Program-made: the position numbers and the translations under genes
Assembly: GCF_000311865.1 (NCBI RefSeq)
Contig: NZ_HE978582.1
Coordinates: 1-49,007 of the forward strand
DNA from: Peptoniphilus obesi ph1
GTDB lineage: Bacteria; Bacillota; Clostridia; Tissierellales; Peptoniphilaceae
Direction: 5' to 3'
Length of the DNA: 49,007 nt
In this document: in pieces, positions 31,725 through 43,351 of the stretch
How positions within the stretch are numbered: position 1 is the stretch's first letter
How the letters are laid out: each line of letters begins with the position of its first letter
The notes under the pieces: model-generated
What the model saw: only the letters and a program-made list of their open reading frames with translations
Database searches by the model: none
Told to the model about the DNA's origin: nothing

Positions 31725-33092
31725 CTACCTTTCTTGTCCTTTTTCACTTTTTTCTTGGTTTTTATCTTTTTCTTCTTCTGATTTGAATTTTGATATTTGT
31801 CCCAATATTGATGGTTTCTCTTCCCTTGCGTGAAGATTATCCTCTACATCATAAGTTGATTCAAAGTAATCACTGTCTTTAAAATCATTATCATACCTAT
31901 CTGGTATTCCGTCATTATCAAGATCTTTTGCTAGTGGATCATAGAAATTTCCGTCATCATCTATTTCTAGTCCTAGTGCTTGTTTTAAATCTTCTTCATC
32001 TACTGATACCAGATCATCAAAACTTGACATCTTTATGGCTTCAGTCATATCTTTAATAGCTTGTGAGTTAGATATATCTTCTTCTACAAAAGATTCTGTT
32101 CTAATAGCTACATTATCTACATACTGAGTCCATGTTTTTTCTTCCAAATTTACCTCATATTGAATAGAGTGCTTACCATCAGGTGTTTCTGTATAGGCAA
32201 GTCCTACATGGCTTAAATCAGGGTATAGTTTGTCAAAGTCTTCATAGCTATTAGATTCTGAAAACTCATAGTTAGAATAATCAACTATCGCCCTTCTTAA
32301 ATCTTCTAATAGTGGTGATTGATTTTCTAATTCTTCCACTTCTCCCATATCTAAAAGTTTATTGATTTCAGCTAGTCTTAGTGTCTTATCCCTTAACTCA
32401 TCTGCTTTTTCAAATGGCTTGGTCAATTCTACTTTGGCATTTTCTAAAGATTCTTTATAGTTTTCAAGGTTTTGATTTAATCTTTCAAGTCTTGAAGGCA
32501 TTTTTTCAATGGCATTATCAAGTCTTGTTATATTGCCATCAGTAGAGTTTGAAAACTCTCCGAAGTATTCTGCTTTTCCTAGAAGTTTAAAGGTGTGAGT
32601 ATTAGTCATAAAGTTATATGAAACTTGTAAGTCTAAATTTCTATATTTGCCAATAATCTTGCTATCATTTATCTTTACCTTTTTTATTTCTTCTAATAAC
32701 TTCTCTCCAGCCTCTTTCTTATCTAAAATTTTATTTTCTCCAAGACTGATTGAAGTGAACTTGCTATCTCCTTCTCCTAATTTCTCAACACTTGCAATAT
32801 CTTCTTTAACTGCCTTTATCTCCATTTCAGTTTTTAAAATACTTTGAGGATAAATTTTATTTACCTTATCTTCAAGCTTGTATTTATTAGACTTGTAGTT
32901 TGCTTCAAGCATTTTTAGCTTTGTAACTTCGTTATCTAAATCCATTTTTTCTTTAATTAGAGGATTTCCAGTAGCCAAAGCCTTAATTTCTGAATAAGAT
33001 AGACTTGCTTCATCAACATCTTCTGCAACTCTTACTGGAGTTTTTGAAGTCATAATTTGAGAAATGAATTTTTGCTTATTCTCTATTGTCTG
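31725..33092 (-). CDS. Polyvalent methylase-helicase protein, exon 2 (C-terminal 455 aa)
   Basis: Reads on from the intron 3' end with CAG: QTIENKQKFISQIM, then TSKTPVRVAEDVDEASLSY, exactly the continuation expected after the helicase domain. The first ATG in this piece is 13 codons in, with no RBS, so it is not an independent gene. The rest is long coiled-coil (about 50-260) and an acidic tail. At 400-415 a DLDNDGIPDRYDND segment resembles a calcium-binding thrombospondin-3-type repeat. Only the spliced transcript would yield the full ~2547-aa protein. Confidence 0.85.
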   Translation of the reverse strand, partial: QTIENKQKFISQIMTSKTPVRVAEDVDEASLSYSEIKALATGNPLIKEKMDLDNEVTKLKMLEANYKSNKYKLEDKVNKIYPQSILKTEMEIKAVKEDIASVEKLGEGDSKFTSISLGENKILDKKEAGEKLLEEIKKVKINDSKIIGKYRNLDLQVSYNFMTNTHTFKLLGKAEYFGEFSNSTDGNITRLDNAIEKMPSRLERLNQNLENYKESLENAKVELTKPFEKADELRDKTLRLAEINKLLDMGEVEELENQSPLLEDLRRAIVDYSNYEFSESNSYEDFDKLYPDLSHVGLAYTETPDGKHSIQYEVNLEEKTWTQYVDNVAIRTESFVEEDISNSQAIKDMTEAIKMSSFDDLVSVDEEDLKQALGLEIDDDGNFYDPLAKDLDNDGIPDRYDNDFKDSDYFESTYDVEDNLHAREEKPSILGQISKFKSEEEKDKNQEKSEKGQER

Positions 33093-33167
33093 GTCGAGTA
33101 GGTCGGGGATATTACTATCCCTTTCCCCTCTAAGAACCGTGCATGAGAGTTTCCCCTCACACGGCTC
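33093..33167 (-). ncRNA. Group II intron domains V and VI
   Basis: Domain V (33134-33167 on the minus strand) folds GAGCCGTGTGAGG with its complement ending CATGCACGGTTC around a GAAA tetraloop, the catalytic hairpin. Domain VI (33093-33133) contains GGGGAAAGGGATAGTAATATCCCC-like pairing, with the branch adenosine expected near its 3' strand. Confidence 0.85.
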
Positions 33168-33186
33168 AAGTTTTTATAAGCCCTAA

Positions 33187-34857
33187 TTAAAGAGCCAGCG
33201 TGTTTTCTTCATCATTTATATGCAATTTTCTGTGACACCAAGGGTGTACTAAAGTTTTAAGGGTAATATTATTTTGTATTGTTTGATGTACTCTAAAGTC
33301 TGTATCAATAGTTATCTTCTCTCCACAAACAGGGCATATTCCATTTTGCGTTTTATACAGTCTATTTATAACTGTACGTCCTTTAAGTTCGTTTCGTATT
33401 TTTAACTCTTCCCTTTCTTCAAAGTATATTTGCCAATTTTCATCAAATGGATTTGCTTCAGCTTGTATCTTGGTAAATCTTTTAATATCAGTGTCTGTAG
33501 CATATTTAAGACGAAGATAGTATTTCTCGCCATTTTCCATTCTGTCACCAGTTGCTACACTGAAAGTCCAGATTCTATTTCCAATGGTATGGAAGTATTT
33601 CTTAGCTATCCATTTTCTACCTTTCTTTGGGTGTCTACGAACGCACCAGGTCCACAAGCTTTTATATATTTCATAGTCAAGTTTTTCAAAGGCTTTAGAT
33701 GAAACATTATATTTCTGATAGTTTACCCAACCTATAATGATTGGATTTAATTTTCTAATCAAAATTTCTTGTTTCATTGACGGATTATCTTTTATGATTC
33801 GTCTGATTTTATCGACAATAGCCTTGAAGTTCTTATCAGATGGTTTTGTAAGCAACTTATCTTTATACATCCTAATATTAACTCCGAGAAAATCAAAACC
33901 GTCATTTATGTGTGTTATGAGTGTCTTTTCCTCTGATAATTCTAAACCTCTTTCAGCCAAGAATTTTACAATGATTGGCTTTACACCATTTTCAAGCAAT
34001 TCTGCACTTTCCCCTGTAACGATGAAATCATCTGCATATCTAACAAAGTTAACCTTTGGGAAATATGTTTTCTTATTTACTGTTCTTCTATGGTATTTCT
34101 CTTTGATTGCTTTTTCTAAACCATCTAATACCATATTGGAAATAATAGGTGATATTGGCGAGCCTTGGGGGCTTCCTGTTTCTGTTGGAAATAGTTTTTG
34201 TTTTTCTATATATCCACACTCAAGCCAGAGTTTTAATAATTTCTTGTTCATTGGGATATTATTTAATATCCATTCATGACTTATATTATCAAAACAACCT
34301 TTTATATCTCCCTCAAGTACCCATTTTGCAGATTTCTTTTTATTAAGTGATGTAAAACACTGCTCGATAGCATCTTGTGTACATCTTTTTGCCCTAAATC
34401 CATAAGAATTAGGGTCAGCAGTAGTTTCTGCTATTGGTTCAAGTGCAAATTTATATAGGGTTTGCATTGCTCTATCCGTCATTGTAGGAATGCTGAGAGG
34501 TCTTTTCTTACCATTTTTCTTTGGTATATACACTCTTCTAAGAGGCTTAGGTTTATATCCTCTTAAATTTAACTTTTCTATCGCCTTATACTTTGCCTGT
34601 GATGTTAGCCATAATTCACCATCAACACCACTTGTTTTCTTGCCTTGATTTTCAGTTACCCTCTTAATAGCCAAGGCTTTTGCATAAAATGAAGTTGTGA
34701 GTAAATGCTGTAAAGATTTTACCTTTCCGTATTTACTTATTTTCCACGCTTTCACAATACGCATTTGTAGTTTTTTAACATAGCTTTCTGCTACTGAAAA
34801 ATCTATACTTTCCCAGTCTTTAGCTCTGTTAGTAGTAGCACACATTTTACTGTTCAT
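33187..34857 (-). CDS. ltrA: Group II intron maturase/reverse transcriptase (HNH)
   Basis: 556 aa from the ATG at 34857 (GAAAGGAG nine bases upstream; the frame continues to 34908). Reverse transcriptase with RVYIPKKNGKKRPLSIP, then active site YADD near 272 and GSPQGSPISPIISN before it. Maturase domain X (about 330-450) with FLGVNIRMYK and RIRR-type helices. The C-terminal HNH endonuclease has CPVCGEKI near 510 and HPWCHRKLH at the end, so the intron is of the mobile, retrohoming-competent type. All key residues are present. Confidence 0.93.
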   Translation of the reverse strand: MNSKMCATTNRAKDWESIDFSVAESYVKKLQMRIVKAWKISKYGKVKSLQHLLTTSFYAKALAIKRVTENQGKKTSGVDGELWLTSQAKYKAIEKLNLRGYKPKPLRRVYIPKKNGKKRPLSIPTMTDRAMQTLYKFALEPIAETTADPNSYGFRAKRCTQDAIEQCFTSLNKKKSAKWVLEGDIKGCFDNISHEWILNNIPMNKKLLKLWLECGYIEKQKLFPTETGSPQGSPISPIISNMVLDGLEKAIKEKYHRRTVNKKTYFPKVNFVRYADDFIVTGESAELLENGVKPIIVKFLAERGLELSEEKTLITHINDGFDFLGVNIRMYKDKLLTKPSDKNFKAIVDKIRRIIKDNPSMKQEILIRKLNPIIIGWVNYQKYNVSSKAFEKLDYEIYKSLWTWCVRRHPKKGRKWIAKKYFHTIGNRIWTFSVATGDRMENGEKYYLRLKYATDTDIKRFTKIQAEANPFDENWQIYFEEREELKIRNELKGRTVINRLYKTQNGICPVCGEKITIDTDFRVHQTIQNNITLKTLVHPWCHRKLHINDEENTLAL

Positions 34858-35433
34858 TTGCTTTCTCCTTTCAAAAATTCTACAAGTTCTCTTGTGATTA
34901 AAAACCAAATGGAAGTCTGCACTCTTTCAAGTTAGGGCAAATTTTGAACCCCTATCCATCTCATTACAAGATGGCGTTCGCTTTTTCCATTATCCTTTAC
35001 CTGCACCATTATCAGCATTTCTTACGATTTACCTTGCCTTTTGGCAACGGTACAGGCTTACCATGTTCCACTTAATTAACATTGATAACTTAGGCTCTAC
35101 CTCTCTGCCGGTAGTCATTTTGTCCGTGTAATCCCACTGTGGAAAGGATTATCCGACTACGCACCATTTTGGTTCAGGCTTGTCAGCAACTTTAGCCTGT
35201 TCGCTTTAACGACATTTATCAGTAGTTCACATATGTTAGCCATAATATCAAGCCTTGCTCCCTAACCGCCTTGTTGCTGGCAGTTTCGGTATTCCCTCAC
35301 GGTTCAACCTCAAGTAGGGCTACTTTAATATCGGCTTACCACACCTAAGTGCAGTCGATACTTGGCTCAACTAACGGAATAGTTGGTTTGGTCATTATGC
35401 CAAACAGTTAAATTAAGCGACTTCATGTCGCAC

Positions 35434-38400
35434 CCACAAATAGGCATCAAATGTATTTTCTGTTACATATCTAAAGATATTTACCTTATCATTTTCATTA
35501 CCTTGACGAACAATTCTACCACTTCTTTGCTCTAGGTCAGACGGTCTCCAAGGGACGTCTAAATCATGTAAAGCTATTAATTTATTCTGTACATTTGTAC
35601 CTGCTCCCATTTTTTGAGTAGAACCTAATAATACTCTTACTTCTCCTTTTCTTACCTTAGAGAACAATTCATCTTTTTGTTTGTCTGTATCTGCTTCGTG
35701 GATAAAAGCTATTTCTTCTTTAGGTATTCCCATATTCACTAACTTATTCCTAATATCATCATAGATATTAAATTCTCCATCTCCTTTTGGTGTAGACATA
35801 TCTGAAAATACTAACTGGGTTGATGAGCTTTCTTTTGTCTTATCCCAGATTGAAAAGATATTTTTAACGCATACATTTACCTTTGAATTAGGATCATCTG
35901 GAAGTAGTGGGTTTATTAATCTTTGGTCTAGGGCAAGTTTTTTACCATCATTTGTAATTTTTAGCATATTATCTTCTGTTGGCTCGACTTGATTATTTCT
36001 AACTGCGTCAGCTCTATCTGAAATAGCTTCTAGTATTTCTTTTTGTTCCTCAGTAGGTTTTGTTTTAATAACTTCAAAACTTGCTTCTGGTACTGGCAAA
36101 TTTAACATATCTGAAGTCTTTATATCTGCTACTTCTTTAAACATAGACATCAATTCTGGTAAATTATAAAACTTTGAAAATCTTGTTTTTTGCCTATATC
36201 CAGTGCCTTCTGGAGATAATTCAAAGGTATTTTCTGTTTCTCCAAAAGTAGAAGCCCAAGCGTCAAAATGTTCTAATCCTCTTGCCTTTAGATCGTCATA
36301 TTGAAGGTATCTTTGCATAGTATAAAGCTCTGTCATTGAATTTGATATTGGTGTACCAGTAGCAAATACAACTCCCTTTCCATCTGTCATTTCATCCATA
36401 TACCTACATTTCATATACATATCTGAAGACTTAAAGGCTTCACTCTGACCGATACCCGCAACATTCCTCATCTTGGTATGCAAGAATAAGTTTTTGTAAT
36501 TATGAGCTTCGTCTATAAATAACTTATCTACTCCTAGTTCTTCAAAGGTTATTACATCATCTTTTTTAAAGTCATCATTTAGTTTTTCCAGTCTTACCAA
36601 GAGTTTCTTCTTTGTCTTTTCCAGTTGTTTTACTGTGAAATTTTCCCCTCTATTTCTTTTATTCTCATCAATAAAGGAAACTATATCATCAATTTGGTCT
36701 TGTATATGTCTTACCTGGTATTCCTTAGACATCGGTATTTTTTCAAATTGAGAGTGTCCTATGATGACCGCATCATATTCTCCCGTTGCAATCCTACCAA
36801 TAAATCTTTTCCTATTTTTGGGTTGAAAGTCTTTTTTATCGGCCACCATAATATTTGCTGACGGATATAACTGCATAAACTCCCTACCAATTTGAGTAGT
36901 TAGATGGTTAGGAACTACAAATAATGATTTACTTGCAAGTCCCAACTTTTTAGATTCCATAGCAGAAGCCACCATTTCAAAAGTTTTTCCTGCTCCTACT
37001 ACATGGGCAAGCAGTGTATTTCCTCCATAAAGAGTCCTTGCTATGGCATTTTTTTGATGTTCTCGAAGTCTGATTTCAGTATTCATTCCATCAAAAGTTA
37101 AGTTAGAACCATCAAATTCTCTATTTCTAATTGAATTGAATTTTTCATTATAAATCTTTTCTAGCCTATATCTTCTATCAGGATCTTCAAATATCCAATT
37201 CTTAAATTCTTCTTTAATCAATTCTTGCTTTTGACTTGCAAGCATAGTTTCTTTTTTATTCAATACAGAAGTCTTAGACCCATCATCATTTATTACTTGG
37301 TCAAATACCTTCGTATCTTTTAGATTAAGAGCATTTTCAATTATCTTATAGGCATTTACTCTACTTGTACCATAAGTCATGTTAGCAAGGTCATTAGTTG
37401 AGTCAACACTCTTACCTTCAATATTCCATTCACTTGTATGTGGTGAGAACCTAACATTTATATTCCACCTATCATAACCTGGTGTTTTTAAAAGATTAAA
37501 AGTAAAGTCTTCTATATCTTTTTGAGGTATCCAAGTTGCTCCTAACCTTACATTTATATCAGAAGCAGTTAGTTCTTCAGGCATAACTTCTTGTAATTTC
37601 TCTCTTTGATATTTTAGTTTGCCTAACTCATTTAATAACGTGTCTTTCTTTTCAGAAGGTGCTAAATCTATTACATTTTCAATTTCTCCGATATATGAAT
37701 TGAGGTAGCCGATTTTTTCTCTAATATTGCCACTTAGATACTCATCAGCCGATACATATGAAAAATGAAATGGATTGTCATTGTCAAAGTTTTCAAAGGG
37801 CATTCTGTTATTTATTAGGTCTGTGTCCTTAATATCTAAAAATATCTCGCCCTCAAGCTCACCAATTAAAGTATCCCTATCTTTATTAGTGATAGATTCC
37901 ATATATTCAAAATCTACATATCCCTTTTGTGAAACTGATAAGACTAAAGCTTCAAGGGAAGTGTCTACATGGTCTACTACCTTTGCCTTTGTTATTGTTC
38001 TTTTTGAGAATATATCACTCTTAGCTTTGAAATTATCCTCATCATCAAGTATTTCTATTGATGAAACTAAAGGAAAGTTTGAGTCTTCCTTTAAGGCTCT
38101 AGTGTTTGATAAGGAGTTAATAAAGCCATGTTTCTTTGAAAAGTTATCATAGACTTCATTTAACTTTGCTTGTGATTCTTTTATTTCCTCGTCTGAAAAA
38201 TCGTCCTTTTGCTTTTCTATTACATCTTTTAAAGCATTCATTACATCAAGGTAATCTTTTATCTTTTCTTTATTTTTATCTGATATATTCTGCTTAATTA
38301 AGACTGAGTTTTCTCTTAGGTAGACTTCTTCGTCAATAATGGTATAGGAAAAATTCTTAACATCATCTGTTGCTGGAAGACTTAATTCTTCATCTTCCAA

Positions 38401-41400
38401 TAGCTCGACCTCTTCATATTTTGAATTTGAAGATATTTCCTTACTTGCAAGATCCATTAAATCCTTTAGATTTTCGTCTTCTTTTTCATCACAAGTAATA
38501 GTATTTCCAAATCTACCAGATACTTCTTTCATATCCCCTAATACCATTTGAGGATTATCTACAAAGTATTTATTATAAGTCAAACCCTTTTTATCAGTTG
38601 ATAGGTGTATCCAATCGTCATCTCTTTCTATAACTGAATCTCTCTTCTTTAGAAAAATAATATCTGAAGTAACTTCTGTACCAGCAAGTCCTTTAAATGT
38701 TGTATTAGGTAGCCTCATAGCTCCTAAAAATTCACATCTTGCATTAATATATTTTCTAACAGATTCATCTTTTTTATCCATAGTTCCAGATGAGGTTATA
38801 AAGGCAATAATTCCTCCATTCCTAACCTTATCTATTGACTTTGCAAAAAAATAATCGTGAATCAGAAAGTTATTTCTGTTATATTCACGATCGTTAACTT
38901 TAAAATCTCCAAATGGAACATTTCCTATAACTAAGTCAAAGAAATTATTTGAGAAGTTTGTTTCTTCAAAGCCTTTAATTTGAATATTGGCTTCAGGATA
39001 AAGCTCTCTTGCTATTCTTCCGCTTAGACTATCTTTTTCTACTCCATATACTTTAGAGCCTTTTATTTCACTTGGCATATTACCAATGAAGTTACCAACT
39101 CCTGCAGATGGTTCAAGGATATTTCCAGTCTTAAATCCCATATCTGTTAGGGTCTTATATATCCCATCCATTACCTCTCTAGGTGTATAAAATGATGTTA
39201 GAGTAGACTCTTTAGCATTCAAATACTCTTCATTCGTTAGATTTTCCTTTAAAATATTTCTTGCTTCAAGCCATTGTCCTCCCTTTTCTTCATCGAAGAC
39301 ATCGGCAAGACCTCCCCAACCTAAATAGTCAGCCAGATAGGCTTGCTCATACTCTCTTGGACTCCTATTTTCATTTTCAAGTCTTTTGAGCATTTTAATA
39401 GCTTTGATATTTTTATCTAGCTTTTCTGATGGTGTTAGGTATTCTGAGTAGATATGATTTTTCAAATCATAATTTCTAGCAAAACTTAGCCTTTCCTTAT
39501 TAGGTTCATAGCCTAGATTCTTTAAATCTTCTTTACCCCTCAATAAGTTTTCGGCTGCTTCCCTTGGCACATTGTACCTATCCATCATTTGGTCAATTTC
39601 AGGATTATGGTTATCAATAAAGCTTTCTTGTTCTACTTGTCTTTCAATTTGTTTTTCATGCTCAGATAATTTGTATATCTCATAATTTCCACTATCTAAA
39701 AGCTCATCAATCTTTCTACTTTCTTCAAATGTTTCGCCCTTATATAAAGGATATTCTTCTCCATTAACTTCTACTTTGGTTCCTGTTTCAATTAAGTTAA
39801 TTCCATCAAAGATATCTTCATCTTCTAAAATAAATTCCTTACCAACCTTTACTGCTAGTTTTTCTGATGTTTGACTTAGATTTTCAAAGATTTCTTCAAG
39901 GTATGAATCGTTTCTATATGGAATTACTTCTGAACCCCTAATCATACCTCCCATATATTCCATATTATCTCTAATGGTTACAGTTTTAAGTCCTCCACTT
40001 AGTTCATCAAAATCTGTAATAGTAAAGTCTTTATCTTTATATCTAACCTGATCGCCTATCTTAAACTTAGGCTCTATCTTTTCCTTAACTTCTTCTTGTG
40101 AAGATTTTTCCTCACTTAGTGCAACTTGTTCTTCTAAATATGAAAATTCACGCTCATTTACTTCTTCACCATCACCAAGGTCAATCCTATAATGCTCGAC
40201 AACTTCGCCATCTACATAGTGGTCAAAATAGAATTTGAAATATCCGATATAATCATCAGTCATTTCTCCAAATTCATTTTCTCCAAGAGTTTGATTATGG
40301 TCTTTAACATCAATATCCTTTTGTCTTAGGACATTAATTAAATCTTTAGTTACTATCTGCCCACTATAATCGGGAACTAATTCGTGGTTTTCATTAAATT
40401 CTACAATCCAGTAATCTTTTCTGTTTTCATTGTTGTTGCCATCAAAAAAAGAAGCTTCATCAGCTTCCTTTTCTTGGCTTATTTCGTTTTCTAAGCTTCC
40501 ACGTATTCCTTGATTGCCATTTTCTTGACTGTTGCCATCAAGTTGTTCATCTGTCCTTGGTATTCCTCTGGATTCTCTCTCATCATCTTCTCTGTCAATC
40601 CTTGTGCTTTCATCATTTTGACTTTCTCTCTCTTGATAAAGTCCACTGCCTGATTCTGGATTTCCTTCAGATGGTTCAAAAGTGTTTTCTCCTCGTACAT
40701 TTCCTGAAGTTTCTTCCAGTTCTCCATGTCCTCGCTCCCTACTAGGTAAGACAGTCTTAGAACTGCGTATGTCGGATTCGGAAATCTCTCCATAAATTCC
40801 AGATCCTTCTCCATCATATCCAATGTTTTCTCTTCGATCTTCATCGCTATTTCTTCTGTCGCTTCCATCTGTGAAAACTCGTCCATCTCTACTTCTTGAC
40901 CTATCATCTCGTCTATATAAATCATTTTGACCTCCTCTATCTTCGTTTATATTTTCTATATCTCTATTATAGTCGCCACCGGCCCTTTCTGTCAGCAGCC
41001 TAGCACGATCCATTTCCTTAGATTTTTCTATTGTGCTATCTATAATATCTTCACTAACCCTTGATATTACAAGACCTATCTGTTCTAAAGAAATTGTATT
41101 AATCCTAGAAAAATTATTTTTTAAATTTTCCATATCCATAGGATACACTGTATTAAACCTATTAGCTACTGAATAGGATATTGAGTCTCTCATAAACTTT
41201 TCAAAACTCAGTCTATCCTCTATATCTATCCTCAAATCAGCTAGAGCCAAGTTAATATATTCATCACCATAAATTCGACTTAAAGAAAATATATTTTCAT
41301 TAAGTGAATCACTAGCTTCAAATGAGGAAGCATTTATTATTTCTTTTAAAGCATCGTTATGATTTTCGTGGTCAAACTGCCATAAGCTAACCTCATTAAT

Positions 41401-41709
41401 ATTCCTATCCATTGATGTGGTCTGACTAATATCAAAGATGTATGAAATTCTTTGATTTACATCACTTCCAACTAAAATCGGAATACCCTTTTGACCTCTC
41501 ATAACAACTCTTCCAAAATATTTCTTCCACATATCAAAAGTCGCACAAGCTCTAGCTTCAGGTTCTTTGTTATATATACTCAATTGACTAGAAAAATCAT
41601 ATTTCTGATTATTGCCTATAACTTTTAAGAGTTTTAAATATTCTTTTTCATCTTGCAAAACTTCATACTTAATTGCTTCTTGTATATTCTTAAAATCATT
41701 TACTTGCAT
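35434..41709 (-). CDS. Polyvalent methylase-helicase protein, exon 1 (N-terminal 2092 aa)
   Basis: Giant conjugative-element protein. About 1-100: ArdC/zincin-like N-terminal region ([24 protein letters not shown]). About 240-430: long disordered charged region. About 430-560: YodL/DUF4316-like domains. About 860-930: N6-adenine methylase core with [11 protein letters not shown] and NVPF in place of NPPY. About 1560-2075: SNF2-type helicase with Walker A VGAGKT near 1573, DEAH near 1731, GTPISNS, and motif [12 protein letters not shown] near 2065. Exon 1 ends NTFDAYLW, the place where homologues continue QT(V/I)ENKQ. Such polyvalent proteins are thought to travel with or protect transferred DNA. 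RBS AAGGAGG. Confidence 0.88.
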
Positions 41710-41739
41710 TTTCTACCTCCTTTTTAGAGTAATAAAAAA

Positions 41740-41767
41740 GACGATAGATTTTTGTTTATCTACCGAC
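41740..41767 (-). terminator. Terminator after the SIR2 gene
   Basis: GTCGGTAGAT (41758-41767) / ATCTATCGTC (41740-41749) on the minus strand, one G-U pair, followed by TTTTTTATT. It separates the defence/TopB unit from the polyvalent gene. Confidence 0.75.
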
Positions 41768-41792
41768 TTTTTATTGTATATTATTACTTGTG

Positions 41793-43295
41793 TTATTTAT
41801 CATATTTTTTTAGATCATACGCACACAATTGCCTTCTATATTCTGTTTTTGTCTTATCTTCTTCACTCAACGACTTAAAATAATTTTCTGCATCTTCCAA
41901 AGTTACATTACCTTTTAAAATTTGATAAGCTATTAAATTAGGTTTTAAACTGATTCCTATCGTCTCACTCTTTAAAATTTCTCTAATTGTATTCGGAGTT
42001 TCCTTTAAATTTTTCTTTTCCATCATTGTTTTTTCTAAAACTCTCATCTTTTCTCTTTGTTTTTCTTTAAGATCTTCTGTGCGTTTAATGTTTTTATTTA
42101 TTTTTGAAAAACCAAAAATAGGAAAAAATTGTTGAGATTGAATTGTTAGTTTATCTATAACTTCAAGCAACTGAAAGTTTTCTTCTTCAATTATTTTAAA
42201 ATAATTTTTCATAATCTCGCTTGTATTTTGAAATGAATATTTTATTGTATTAACAGATCCCACAGCTATAACTTTTTCTGAATTTTTTAAAGAGTCTAAA
42301 TCATCAGTTATACTAACTTTTATATCTCCACCTGATTTTATATCTCTAAAAACATTTTGAACTTTCCTTATATCCATTGCAGATACTGGCAATTGTAAGT
42401 TTGCTAAGGTTTTATATATTAAAGTAAAATTATCAGTCTTTATTTTATTTATCTTTATTGTTGGAATTCCTTGGATATCTATATCATGATCTACTACTTG
42501 AGTATTATCAGAATCTTTCTCATGTTCTACTAATAAAAAATTCCTTCTGACTTTTTCCGCTTCATCTGAATTTGGATCAACATAAGTAAAAATGGTTTTT
42601 AATATACTCTTGATATTATTGTCACTTATACTATAACCCATAAATATTATTGGATTATGCATAAATAAAGATAGAAGTTGAGCTCTTATTAATTCATATT
42701 TTTCGTTAAATTTATTATAGTCTTGATTGGTAATTATTATTTTATCAGGTTGAGTAACACATCCATGAATTTTATATATAGATCCATATGGGTCACTTAA
42801 TAAAATATCATTACCTATTAATGGTTTAAATCCAAATATATCTTCGAGCATAACGTCATAATTTGTAGTTATAATAGAGCTGATATTCTTTCTTGATTTT
42901 TTAAATTCATTTAATTCATCAATGTTTTTATAATCAAGTTCATTAAGGATCTTAGATATATAAATTTTAAATCTACTTATGTTTCTACCTTTATCCATCA
43001 ATTCATAAAATTCATCATTTATATATTTAAATTTCCCATTTCTATCATTCATCACATCCTCATCGAATCTTTTTTGTAAATCCGATGCTATTAAGTCATA
43101 TTTATATCCATATTCATCATGATACTTTGATTTTATATCATAAAAAAATTCATCGCTGTTAGTTAAATCAAAAGAAATTCTTTTTAATAAGGCATCCCAG
43201 CTAAATGAATTTTCTAAATACCTTAAACTCATGCCAGTACCAATAAAAAGAACTGGATGATTTTTAAATTTTGAAATAAATTTTCTAATATCCAT
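41793..43295 (-). CDS. SIR2-domain protein (candidate defence NADase)
   Basis: 500 aa. SIR2-like domain in 1-240: FIGTGMS at 18-23, TTNYD with N145, IHG with H177, and IIFMGYSISDNN at 216-227, matching the NAD-binding and catalytic motifs of ThsA/Avs/DSR-type effectors rather than zinc-bearing deacetylases (no cysteine quartet). The C-terminal half (about 260-500) is helical and I cannot assign it: possibly a sensor of phage or nucleotide signals. The gene starts 57 bp after the cytosine methyltransferase gene, RBS AAAGGAC, and ends at its own terminator. NADase activity and defence role are inferred from the family. Confidence 0.78.
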   Translation of the reverse strand: MDIRKFISKFKNHPVLFIGTGMSLRYLENSFSWDALLKRISFDLTNSDEFFYDIKSKYHDEYGYKYDLIASDLQKRFDEDVMNDRNGKFKYINDEFYELMDKGRNISRFKIYISKILNELDYKNIDELNEFKKSRKNISSIITTNYDVMLEDIFGFKPLIGNDILLSDPYGSIYKIHGCVTQPDKIIITNQDYNKFNEKYELIRAQLLSLFMHNPIIFMGYSISDNNIKSILKTIFTYVDPNSDEAEKVRRNFLLVEHEKDSDNTQVVDHDIDIQGIPTIKINKIKTDNFTLIYKTLANLQLPVSAMDIRKVQNVFRDIKSGGDIKVSITDDLDSLKNSEKVIAVGSVNTIKYSFQNTSEIMKNYFKIIEEENFQLLEVIDKLTIQSQQFFPIFGFSKINKNIKRTEDLKEKQREKMRVLEKTMMEKKNLKETPNTIREILKSETIGISLKPNLIAYQILKGNVTLEDAENYFKSLSEEDKTKTEYRRQLCAYDLKKYDK

Positions 43296-43351
43296 CGTTA
43301 TGTCCTTTCTATTATTTATTATATCATCTTTAGTATATTAATTACACTAAC

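Larger units (their letters stand above)
33093..35433 (-). mobile_element. Group II intron (2341 nt) splitting the polyvalent gene
   Basis: The 5' end begins GTGCGAC directly after a TGG codon, matching the GUGYG consensus. The 3' end is ...CTCGAC, then CAG of exon 2 (AY rule). A 34-nt domain V (33134-33167) and a domain VI follow the maturase ORF, and the maturase starts 577 nt into the intron. Insertion is between codons and in sense orientation, so splicing restores the reading frame. Bases 34858-35433 are the structured RNA of domains I-III and carry no other gene. Reading through instead would add VRHEVA and stop. Confidence 0.93.

Noticed and set aside
31725-33053. Stand-alone 442-aa gene beginning MTSKTPVR
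   Set aside because: No RBS at this ATG, and the frame continues upstream to the intron 3' end with codons expected for the helicase continuation, so it is exon 2 rather than a gene.
33737-34279. 180-codon plus-strand ORF opposite the intron maturase
   Set aside because: It mirrors the reverse-transcriptase coding sequence, has no RBS and its product resembles no family; the maturase motifs on the other strand explain the sequence.
37775-38152. 125-codon plus-strand ORF opposite the polyvalent gene
   Set aside because: Antisense shadow in AT-rich coding sequence; serine/phenylalanine-rich composition typical of reversed acidic/lysine codons.
40491-40925. 144-codon minus-strand ORF with many Met and Glu
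   Set aside because: It lies wholly inside the polyvalent gene on the same strand in another frame, over the repetitive charged region, with no RBS of its own; biased codons there keep several frames open.
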